This document shows, one piece after another, positions 50,560-60,937 of a stretch of DNA of 64,000 nt. This DNA comes from Gordionus sp. m RMFG-2023 (Eukaryota; Nematomorpha; Gordioida; Chordodea; Parachordodidae). Each line of letters begins with the position of its first letter. The first letter of the stretch is position 1. Position numbers and translations under genes: made by a program. The stretch lies in contig NC_088775.1 of NCBI RefSeq assembly GCF_954871325.1, positions 24,839,561-24,903,560 on the forward strand. The letters are read 5' to 3'. The notes beneath the pieces are model-generated. The model was not told where the DNA came from. It saw only the letters and a program-made list of their open reading frames with translations, and ran no database searches.

Positions 50560-51092
50560 AAAATATATAATCCTTTATATCATTAACCCACAATTCTTAT
50601 CGCCTATTTTTTTTCTCAAGGATACCAACAAACCTTGTACCCAATTGTAATTTAACTAAAATAGGTGGAACTTAACCGATTTTGTAATAGTGAGATTTAG
50701 TAATGAATATTATAAAAGACAATTCAATTGCGAAATTAAAAAAAAAGTTTAATGAGTAAAAAAAATTTATAAAAAATTTATATTGAATTTTTTTTTTATT
50801 TATATATTTTTTGCAACGCGTGCGCGTTTATTCGTTCTTAAAAATAAAAGGGCAGCGAATGTCGTATTTTACATCACAAGTTAGAGAAATGGTAGGTGTG
50901 AAAATCTCCTTGAAAGGGAAGATACCTCTTAATTTAAATTATTAATTTTGTCATTATGGCATAAGCGACCATAATTATTATCCAGAGATGTAAAAGGCCC
51001 TCAAAAAATATGGAGGAGGGAAACTTGCGCAAAATATTTTTATGATCCGGGCTAAAAAACTTTCTAAAATTATTTGATGAGCATGTTTGGAC
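50560..51092. other. AT-rich stretch, nothing recognised
   Basis: Poly-A/T rich, with a short GCAACGCGTGCGCG island at about 50813-50826. Confidence 0.5.
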
Positions 51093-52160
51093 CAGTGTTG
51101 TTAAAAGCTACTTTTAAAAGTAGCATGCTATTGCTATTTTACAAAAAAAAGTAGCGCGCTTTAGTTACTTTTTAAGCTATTTTGGAATTTTTAAAAATAT
51201 TTTTCACGCTCATAATTAAAAAATATTGATATAAAAATTTGACTAATAATTTATTTATTTTTTATTGGATAATAACATTTCTATACTGTCATCCTCAAGT
51301 CTAGGAAAGTATAAGCTTTACCGTACTAAATAATCGTTCAATACTAGAACTTGAGTATACAGTATTAAATTTAGTATATTAGTTATAATTTTAAAATTAT
51401 AAAATAAATACAAAATTTTATATAAAAAATATTCATTTGAGTATTTTATTTTTATATTATAAAATGCGTCTAGAGGATTTTCAATAGCATTATCATTTAA
51501 ATTTATTTCAAAAAAAATCATCGATAATAAGTAGTGTTTTTGATCTGGAAAGGGTATCCTGGTTGGTATAGTATTATTTAACATTACAATTTATTTTCTT
51601 TGAGTCAAATTAATATCATTGACGTCTTTTGATGGGAAGTACAAAAACGTTGGTGAGCAAGATCCAGTGTATTTTTAAAAACGGCTAGATCAAGATTTTA
51701 GCCAAAATAATATTATGTACACTGGAGATTGCTAATAGATGTCAGAAAAGTTTGGATCCCTATTTGCCACATCTCGAGGCTTGCATAATATTATTTTGAC
51801 TAAAATTTTAATCGGGTGCTATTTAAAAACAATCAATTCAATTCGAAACCAGGGTGAACAATAGCAGCTATGTAACATACAGATAATAAATTATAAAATA
51901 TATCATTGAATTCTCGGCATTTAAAATTTAATTATTTTGAAAACTAGATTTATAATGCATAATTTATAATATAAATTTCTTTCAAAATTAAAAAAGATTA
52001 TGATTTTAGAATTGATTATAAAATTATAAATTTTTTTATTAATAATTTTATTATCTATTATATTAAATTAAAAGTACAGAGGTAGCGCTCTAAATTAGTG
52101 GCGCAAAGCAGCCGATATTTTTTTACCGCTACTGAAAAAAATAGCATGCTAGATGCTGAC
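51093..52160. mobile_element. hAT-type element with AAGTAGC repeats, ends partly lost
   Basis: The left end CAGTGTTGTTAAAAGCTACT is followed by repeated AAAGTAGC(G/A) motifs. The right part (52080-52160) has GTAGCGCTC and ACCGCTACTG in the opposite sense. No closing terminus is seen. A foldback MITE sits inside at about 51678-51828. Confidence 0.5.
51678..51828. mobile_element. Foldback MITE, copy A
   Basis: AAAACGGCTAGATCAAGATT and TTAGCCAAAATAATATTATG on the left; on the right the complement AGCACCCGATTAAAATTTTA, then GTCAAAATAATATTATGCAA. Same family as 52191-52328. Confidence 0.7.
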
Positions 52161-52190
52161 CTCTATGTTAGTTTTGTTATCAATTTTTAC

Positions 52191-52328
52191 AAACGGCCGA
52201 TCAAGATTTTAGCCAAAATTATATTAAGTAAGCCTCGAAATTTGGCAAATAGAAGTCCAAACCCTTCTGCCATCTATAAGCAAACAAGCTTACATAATAT
52301 TTTGGCGAAGATTTTAATCGGGCCGTTT
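52191..52328. mobile_element. Foldback MITE, copy B, 138 bp
   Basis: The left arm AAACGGCCGATCAAGATTTT continues AGCCAAAATTATATTAAGTA. The complement of the right arm is AAACGGCCCGATTAAAATCT, then TCGCCAAAATATTATGTAAG. Inverted termini of about 40 bp, a short unique centre and no coding capacity. Superfamily unknown. Confidence 0.8.
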
Positions 52329-52345
52329 CTATGTTATGGTATATT

Positions 52346-52570
52346 CAGAGATCCAAAGTGTACCGAATATCGGTTGGTTTTCGGTTAGATAAAAATAGCG
52401 GTTTATAGTTCAGGTTCGGTTCGTGAAAAATAATAATATAGATTAGGTTTGAACCTTTAAACCCCGTTTCTAGTTTGATAAGCATATTATAATTAAATAA
52501 AGAAATGCCCATTTTTTAAATTTATCATTATTCTCTAAAAAATAATATCGAGTCGTATATACCAATTAAA
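52346..52570. mobile_element. Partial CAGGGATG-type hAT copy
   Basis: CAGAGATCCAAAGTGTACCG start and AGGTTCGGTTCGTGAAAAAT matching the complement of 38045-38065. The rest is lost. Confidence 0.45.
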
Positions 52571-52614
52571 ATATTCTCTTGTCAAATTTACTTATAAATG
52601 AAAAAGAATAGTAT

Positions 52615-52835
52615 TTTCATTTTCGAATACGAATACGAATACGAATAGAATAGCACAATTATCCAATTCGAAAATTGACTATGAATAGTGCAAAAAATAT
52701 TCCTTTAATAAAATAACTTATTCATTATTCGAAATTTTATTATTTATTCGAAATTATTCATAATTTATTAGTAAATATTTGTATATTTGTACGAATACCA
52801 AATTGGTTGATTCGTATTTCTGTAGTAAACCACTT
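52615..52835. mobile_element. Terminal remnant of the TTCGATTCG/CGAATACGAATA hAT family
   Basis: CGAATACGAATACGAATA repeats and TTGATTCGTATTTCTGTAG resemble the right end of the hAT at 60938-63870 (TTCGTATTTTTGTAGGTATA). Confidence 0.5.
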
Positions 52836-53339
52836 AATGAAAATATATCATTGGCGTACGCAGCGGGGGGGGGGCAGGGGGACAAATCCCCCCCCCCCCC
52901 CCCCAAAGCCAAAAAATGCAGATGCCGGATATATTTTTCAAAAATATTTTTGTTTAGAGTGTTGTGAAGATTTAATTTAAAACATATCCATATTTTTTAA
53001 TTCGTTTGTAAATAAAAATTTTAACTTGTAAAAATTGATAAGAATATATAAATATGTTATTTTAACAACTTTTTACAAGTCAAATAATTTTATTTTCAAA
53101 TAAATTAATAAATATTAAAGTGTTTTGAATTAAATTTACACAGTACTATATTAATTTATATTTGTTAATATTTATTCCTATCTCATATTAAATATATATT
53201 TAATTACATTTATTATCACATTCATCGCTAAGTTTATCAATTAATTTCGATTTCAAGTTTTCCGGCGTAATATTATCTTATTATTTTCAAATTTTTAGTG
53301 GCGTAATATTTATCTACCATTTTTAAATTTCTAGTCAAA

Positions 53340-54595
53340 TAATAATTATTCTGAAATTGTCCAACAGGGAGAAAGAAATTGCAACCTTGTCCTACGAGAT
53401 AGAGTCTCCGCCATCAAGCAGTAACAGCTTTTATGGAGTTAGAAGAGCCGATTATTTGATATTACTGACATATCACAATGGCCTGGAAGAAATTTTTTCT
53501 TAGAAGCAAGAAAATTATTGGATTCAATGCTTATTCCAAATTTTTTTTCTCATTAGAATGTACAACTATTTTATGTATTACTTTTCATAAACATGATGAC
53601 TTGATTAAGAAGATGAGAATAGCGGAGAGCATTTTATTAGAATTCAGGGAAATTAGGGCTAATGTTTATGAAGAATTTCATATTTTATATGTTATTGTTA
53701 AATCAAAAGCAGAGCTATACGTGTTTAATATTTGTCTCACTCGACTTGCAGCAAGGCAAGCTCATAGTTAAAACATTAATATAGGATCAGTAGAAGAGTA
53801 TATCTTAGATACAAATACATTTATAAACCAGCATTTACCAATCTGCAAATATTATTTCCATAAAAGCCTTCCCAACCTTTTTTAGATGGTGATAGAAAAA
53901 AAAATATTTGTTGGATTTTTATCATGAAGATGTTAAAGTATCTTATGATGCCTTATTAGCTGAATAACTATGTTTATAAGATTAACTATGGTTGATACAG
54001 TCCCAAAAAATTCTATGGATGCTCTTCCTTATTTCAAACACATTTTAGATTATATTCCCAATGTATTAAAAGGGTTTATATATATTAGCAACTCTTCCCA
54101 ATAGTAAACTAATGAGAGAACATTCTCTTTTTTAAGAAGAATAACAGAGCCTGCAGGGCACGACCCGGATTTTTACGGCTAAGCTCAATTTTCAGGCCCG
54201 GCCCGGCCTTTTTTAAAATAAAATTTTCAGGCCCGACCCGGATTTTTTTAAAATAAATTATATTTATTTTTGATTTTTATAGCTACTAATAACGATTTCA
54301 AATATAGGCTGTTTTAAAATATACAGTCCGGCCCGGATATTTTTTTTAAAAAAATTTTCAGGCCCGGCCTAGATGTTTTTTTAAAAATTCAGGCTCAGTC
54401 CGGGTGTTTTTTTAAAAAAATTCGGCCCGGGGGTCGGGCCTGCAGGTCTCTGAAAAACATACCAAGAAGTACAACTTTTGAAAGTAGATTGAAAGGTTTG
54501 GATCTTTTGAATATTCATAGGCATTTGACAACAAGCAAGGATGAGATAATTGAAAAATTAGCTCAATCCCAACGAAGATTGGATTTTACATTGTA
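53340..54595 (+). pseudogene. hAT transposase fragment interrupted by a MITE
   Basis: The N-terminal part is missing. The segment near 53350-53780 is shifted among frames (ISQWPG, ARKLLDSMLIP-like). TNERTFSFLRRI before the MITE, and RSTTFESRLKGLDLLNIHRH with LAQSQRRLDFTL after it, form the hAT C-terminal block. Heavily decayed. Confidence 0.6.
54145..54452. mobile_element. GGCCCGG hAT MITE nested in a hAT transposase
   Basis: CAGAGCCTGCAGGGCACGAC start and complement CAGAGACCTGCAGGCCCGAC end, with several GGCCCGGCC motifs inside. It splits the C-terminal transposase block just after the LRRI codons. Flanking 8-mers aagaataa/aaaaacat agree at 5 of 8. Confidence 0.8.
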
Positions 54596-54902
54596 AATAT
54601 ATAACATACAAAATACAATTATTCCCTAAGCTTTGTGTATTAATTTATATTTCTAACATTTAAATTTTTTATACTTTATATATAAATTTAAAAGCTCAAA
54701 AAATTCAAATTTCTATTTTGGGTCATTTAAGTGATTCTTTACATATAATTTTTTTATAATTCACATTAATTTAAAATTGTGTATTAGAAATACTTATTAG
54801 TCCTAATAAATTTATGCTTGATATTTTTAAAAAACAATATTTCTTAAAAAATTTTATTATCCCCCCCCCCCCCCCCAGACCAAATTCCTGCGTACGCGCC
54901 TG

Positions 54903-56287
54903 AAATATATAGATGCTAATTTATAATTGTATTTAAATTGCAAATTAAAATTGAAAAGAAAAAAACTATATTAAATCTCTAAAAATACCTGTTTACAACC
55001 TGGCATAACAGAACCTCGAATTTTAAACATTTTCTTGATATTTAAATATGAATACTCAGTGCGAGTTTATTTATTATTATTTAGAAAGAAAGATTTTATC
55101 GAACATCCATAGAATACATTTATTATAGTAGTTAAAAAAAGTATGGAATAGGGCTGATCGATGATTAATGAAAAAATTTTTTTTTTAAATATTATTAATA
55201 TTAATATTTACATTGCTATGCTAATAACAGATGTTTATAGATCGAATATTTTTTTAAATATTTTTTAAATATTGTTTATTTTTATATATACCCTCCCCCC
55301 CCCTTCCCCGCTTTCCTTTTCTCCAATAAATTCTTTATATTAAGTTATATAATCATTTTTTTATATTAAAATTTTATAATATACTTCTTTTTTTATGAAT
55401 GATTTTTTCACTGATCATCTATCTATTGATTGGATTAAGAAAATAAAAATATCAAATGGTAATAAATAATGTTTAATAAATATAGATCCTTTTGTGTATG
55501 GTTGAATTGCAATAAGTCTTTTTCGTACCCTTTCCGATTAAATATGATTAGGCGGATCGACCTAAAAATGAAATATTGCATGTCTAGATGTTAGATAAAA
55601 ATCCGCGACCACCCATTGTAGACGTTTAATATAAATTTATAACACATTTTTTGTTGTGTTTTTGCTAAAAATCTAGTGATTCTCCTATTGATATTAAATT
55701 AATAAATTAGGTGTGCAAAAGCGGCTAAAAAAATTAACTCTGATCTCATCAAACCGAACTGGAAATTAATTCTTCTCCTAAAATTTTATTTTTTTAAATA
55801 TCGAAAATAACCCCCTCCCGCCATCTCTAAAAATAAAATGAGAAGAGTTTCCATTTCGGGAAAAATTTTAGAAGATAATTTAAAGTGATAAAATTATATG
55901 TGATTTGTCTATCCTTCCATTGATTAAGTGTTGACAAAATTTCTTTCCCCTTTTTAAATTTTTTGAAAAATATACAGAGAAGGGGTTGTATTAAAATCAC
56001 CATACACCCATCATTAGTCCAAAAATTATGAAAAAGTTTTTGATTATATAATTATAGAATCGGAAAATAAGAGCATGATGCTACACAGGGAGAATACAAT
56101 TACAAATAAGCATATCAAATGGGAAATATTTTGAATCCACCCATCACAAACAATCCAATACCTATAATAAAATTGCTGCAGTGAATAAAGAATGCCCAAA
56201 TTTTAAAGAATCTCTGCAGGCTAGTCATCTAAGTTCGTCAAGCATCTAAAAGCATATTTTATAATTATATTAAAAATCACATTAATA
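54903..56287. other. AT-rich interval, nothing recognised
   Basis: Simple AT-rich sequence with a C-tract near 55293-55303 and no coding signal or clear repeat ends. Confidence 0.5.
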
Positions 56288-56712
56288 CAGGGCCGTAAAA
56301 AATTTTTGGCCCCCAAACCTGACTCCCGAAAAAATCTTTGGCCCCCCAAAAGTGGCCCCCAAAAATTTTTCTGCCCCCCCCCCCCCCCAATTTGAAATTT
56401 TTTTTTAGAATTGATTATTTTTATATTATAATATAAATTTTGAATATTTATTCAAAAATATTCAAAAAACATGTCTATTTAGAATTGATTATTTTTATAT
56501 TTTTAAAATAAATTTTGAATATTTATTCTACAAACATGTCTAGTTTGTAAATTTTTTTCTATCCTGTTTTATTTTTATTTTTACCCAATATTATTATCAT
56601 TCATTCATTTTTTTTTCATTGTTTTTGTTGTGTATAACATTCTCTATAGGTATCACATTTATATTATAATATATAACCAGTTATTTTATTTTACAGCGTT
56701 TATTTTAAAATT

Positions 56713-59712
56713 ATGAAGAAACAATCAGTTATTAACTCTTATTTTAAGTTAAAGTTAAACAAATGTCAAGCAACATCACCTCTACAAACTACTAGTAATA
56801 CTACATCAGAAATTTCAGAAACTGATTCTTCTCATAGTTAGTATAAATTTATATTATTATTTCATGACTTATATGATATTGATATAGGGCAATACCTATA
56901 TATTATTATTTCATATATATTTATTTTATATAAGATAAGAGATAGACATTTATTATTAATATTATCATTTTTGTATAATAATTTTAATTATTAAAATATA
57001 TTCACTCATATTTCAAGATATGAATGAAGCCAATAATTTAGAAAATGATCCTCACTACACTCAGGAGGAGAAAGATGGTAAATAGTTTAAAATTTAACCC
57101 AAATTTTTCTATTTATATATTTTTGACAATATCAATAGAAGTAGGAGAATATGGTGTTTCATTATTACATTTTGATTTTAAAACAAATATAGACGAAGAA
57201 GAGACTCAATCATCTTTATCTAGCCGCTCAGTCTCTCATTGTCAAGAGGCAACTAGTAATTGATTTATAAATATAAAAATATTATATTTTTTTGCTAATC
57301 TTTAAAGATATAATGTTTATGACCTTTTTCTAGTTTTTAATACTGAATATCTATAATTTTACTGATCAACTTTACTGATAATCTTCATCAGGGTTGGGCA
57401 CTACAGTATAGCAAATACTTGTATCTTAAATACAAGATAAATTTTGTGTTTGTTCATTTTCATGCCCTTCCTTCGCCCATCCTGATGACCATTATTATTT
57501 ATGACCCTTTCCCTCATTACAATTTATTAATTATAATATTTTTAGTGTCAAAAAAGTCCTCTAATGGTTCAATTCAAATCCCAGGAGACCTTGGCCAGAA
57601 TAAACCAAATCAAATCAAATTAAACAATTACGCGGAAAAAGATATCCATGGAAGGCAAATATCATTAAAAATCATGGTATAGAAGCCGAGACAGGTTGGA
57701 ATATAGTGTAGAAGCTGACGCTGCCTTTTGTTTTCCATGTAGAAAATACTTGTGTAATCCAAGTGATGAATTTGGACAAACGGGATTCAGAAATTGTAAA
57801 AATGCGTTAGCTGCCAAGAAGGGACTGCTAAAACACGGGAGCTCAAAAGCTCATTTAAATACAATTACAATATGGCATGATAAAAATCAAAATATAAACA
57901 AAGGTACAGAAATAACTAAAATGTTGGGAGGTGATCAAATTAATCGTAATCAATATTATATTAAATCAATATTTGATTTGATGCTATTTCTTAGGATACA
58001 AGAGCTACCTTTCCGTGGGACTGGTTCAACAAATATTACGGATGCTGCAAAAGATGAAAACATAATTTATTCTTCTGGGCTATTTATAGCAATGTTTTCC
58101 TACACCATCCAAAAAGACACTGAATTAAATAAAATTATGAAATTTATACCCCAAAATGCCCAGACATCACCACAGATTCAAAACGAAGTAATATCCATTA
58201 TGGCAGATATGGTGCTTGAACATATTTCAGACAAATATAATAAAACCGAGATGCCTTTTTTTTGTCTTAAGGCTGATGAGACAAAAGATGCTTCAGGTTC
58301 TGAAAACCTGAGCATAATAATTCGCTATATTTTTTCTGGAGAAATCCAAGAAAATTTAATAGGAATCATTAATTTAGAGTGTCTTTCTGCTGAAAGCATT
58401 ACAGATTGCATTTTAAAGCAACTTAATGATCTAAATATTAATTCAGCTAATATAATAAGCCAGGCATATGATGGTGCAAACGTTATGTCTGGCCGAAATG
58501 GAGGAGTGCAAACACTTCTTCAAAAATAAATTAATAAAAATGTTCCTTTTATACATTGCTACAACCACAAGTTGCATCTTGTGGTTCAAAATTGGTATAA
58601 TAATATTGTTATTATTTCAATTTTTTTAATTTATCAAATGCATTGTATAATTTTTTCAGGTGTTTTAACGTATCCTGTTAATATACAGGCCACACCCTTA
58701 AGAAACTTTTAGACCAGAGGTGGACTGGTCATTTGGAAACATCTCGCATTATTTATGAGAATTTTGAGGCTATTGGTGAAGTATTATTTTACATTTCTAA
58801 TAGAACTCTTAATTCAGAGGTTTCAATTCATGATTCAGTCGAAGCCTCTGGTCTTTTATCTCAATGTATTAATATAAATTACATTATATTAGCCATCATA
58901 ATTTATGAGATATTAATTACAATAGATCCAATAAAATAATAAGTATCTACAATCAGTAGGTACTAATCTAGTGGATGCTAAAAATTGTATTGATTCTACT
59001 ATCAATATATTAAAAAATAAAAGAAGTGATAATTCTTTTGCTTTGATTATGATTAAGGCTGAAAAACTTTTATCAAAATTTAATCTTACTCCCCAAAAAT
59101 CATCACGGGTACGTAAAACGCCTAAAAATTTCCAAGATTTTTTAGTTGATAGCAAACTAGAATTCGATTGTGAAAAAGACTCCAATTGGAGTTCTTTAAA
59201 AAGGATATATTATGAAATTATAGATAACTTTGTGGATCGTTTTTTAGACCGATTTACAGAAGATGTTTTTAATCTTTTTTCATCTTTTAATACATTGTCT
59301 CCCCTTGACCCTGATTTTTTTTATCAGATAAAATGGCCCTATTAAAATCCCTGTTAAACTTAAATATGGAAACACTGCATCATAAAATGAAGATAGCAAA
59401 AGGATCGGAAGCTAAAGAAATTCATAATTTTGAAAATATCTTACATATTATGTATAAAAAAAATATAATCATGCATTTAAAGAATTATATAAATGCTACT
59501 CAGCAGCGATAATCATTGGGATATCAATGGCTTCTTGTGAGGCCTCGTTCTCTACATTAAAGAGAGTTTTATCGAGCAGTAGAGAGTCTATGAAGGATAA
59601 ACGTAAACAAAATTTAGTATTAATGGCGTATGAAAAAAGAATAACGCAGAATTTATCTTTTAGTTCATTTATATTAAAATTTAAAAATAAAAATCGCCGT
59701 ATTCTATTATAG
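56713..59712 (+). pseudogene. ZMYM1-like hAT transposase (TTF finger, DUF4371)
   Basis: Parts in order: MKKQSVINSYFKLKLNK at 56713; a linker; a TTF-type finger region at 57696 on (FCFPCRKYLC, TGFRNCKNALAAKKGLLKH, SSKAHLN); the catalytic part FFCLKADETKDASGSENLSI and AYDGANVMSGRNGGVQ; FIHCYNHKLHLVVQ; a probable intron (about 58598-58660, GTATAATAAT...TTTTTTCAG); RWTGHLETSRIIYENFEAIG; and CEASFSTLKRVLSSSRESMK with KRKQNLVLMAY at the C-terminus. A few stops and frame changes interrupt it, but nearly all domains are present. The Asp residues of LKADET and YDGA fit the first two catalytic positions. Confidence 0.85.
57389..57484. mobile_element. 96-bp hAT-like MITE nested in the transposon
   Basis: CAGGGTTGGGCACTACAGTA start and complement CAGGATGGGCGAAGG end; flanking atcttcat/atgaccat agree at 5 of 8. 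It interrupts the transposase N-terminal region. Confidence 0.5.
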
Positions 59713-60139
59713 TAATAATTTGTTTTGTATATGCATATTAAAGTATTATTTTGTTTTGTATATTCATATTATAGTATTATTTTATTATTAAATTTTTAAT
59801 AAAAATAGGAAAAAATTTCTATGAATGCGTAATTATTTGTTTGATTTTAAAAAAATAGTGCCCCCCCCCCCAAGTAAGCACTTGGCCCCCCTAAGTGAAA
59901 ATTCCTGGCTACTGCCCTGCATTTATAATATATTCATTTCATATTCAATATCATATGATTTTCATTAGCTAAATTTAGAAGTTTTTTAAATTAAATTTAT
60001 TTATTATAGATGGATAATGAAATGAAAATAATATATAAAAAATCATCAAGAATTAAAAAGTAAGGAAAAAATAATGACAAAATATATTAAAAATAAAAGA
60101 ATAATAGTTAAAAAAAACTCTAATTAAGAATATTTTTTT

Positions 60140-60625
60140 TTTATTAAACTAAAAACATATAAAAATTAAATTAATCATCATAAAGTTTATACAAACAGAA
60201 AAAACAAAAAGAAATTGTGAAAACTACAAAAACATTAACTCAAAAAACCCTAGTTTTCAAATAATAAAAAGAAAACATCTCAGGAAAAATTTAATAATCT
60301 ATTAACTTTGGTTGTTGTTAAAGGGATGCATCCATTAAAAAGAATTTGTAAAAAGGATGGATGGTAAATTTAATTTTATAGTTTTCTCTTATCTTTAACT
60401 TCCTACTTGTCAATTTATTGAAACTATTCTCTTGTAGTGGACTACGATATTTTTTATAATTATATTATAGCATATTTTACTTAATAAATAAAGCTTGATA
60501 AATTTTGAGTTTTTAAAAAAGTATCTTATAATAGATACTTTAAAAATAATAAGATACAAATATCAAAATTTTAATGGTATCTGTCTGTACCAGGATACAA
60601 TTTTCTGATAATTTACCAAACCCTG
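60140..60625. mobile_element. hAT remnant, GTATCTTATAA family
   Basis: The complement begins CAGGGTTTGGTAAATTATCA, then GAAAATTGTATCCTGGTACA, aligning with 36493-36860 over several hundred bases. A fragment resembling LTLVVVKGMHPL (near 60305-60335) is a scrap of hAT transposase. Only one terminus remains. Confidence 0.6.
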
Positions 60626-60937
60626 AATACATGTATGCAAAATTTAGTATCCCTTTTGATCAATGTTTTTGAGATATTAAAGATTTTTAATCAATTTTGA
60701 TGAGCTCAAAATTTTTAAACATGCTATATTAGATGATATTTAGCCTATAAATCCTTTTAAATTTGTTATTTATGGTTAAAATAAAGATTAATATTTATTT
60801 TAGGTTAAAATAATATTTTAACTTGAAATTTTATAATAACTCTTATAATTTATTATTATTGGATCAATTGTTAAATAGATTGATGAATGTTTTAATTTAA
60901 ATATATTTAAAAAAATAAAGAAAAATGAATTAAAGAC

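Larger units (their letters stand above)
52849..54902 (+). mobile_element. hAT transposon, ends with GCGTACGCAG, perfect target duplication
   Basis: The left end CATTGGCGTACGCAGCGGGG and complement of the right end CAGGCGCGTACGCAGGAATT are flanked by identical aaatatat at 52841-52848 and 54903-54910. Long G- and C-tracts adjoin both termini. The body holds a decayed ZMYM-like transposase (about 53340-54595) interrupted by a MITE at 54145-54452. Confidence 0.85.
56288..59919 (+). mobile_element. DUF4371/ZMYM-type hAT transposon, 3.6 kb
   Basis: The left end CAGGGCCGTAAAAAATTTTT and complement of the right end CAGGGCAGTAGCCAGGAATT are flanked by cattaata (56280-56287) and catttata (59920-59927), 7 of 8 identical. 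GGCCCCC/GGGGGCC motifs and C-tracts lie near both ends. The transposase runs about 56713-59712. A small MITE is nested at 57389-57484. A deleted relative is at 1505-2412. Confidence 0.88.
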
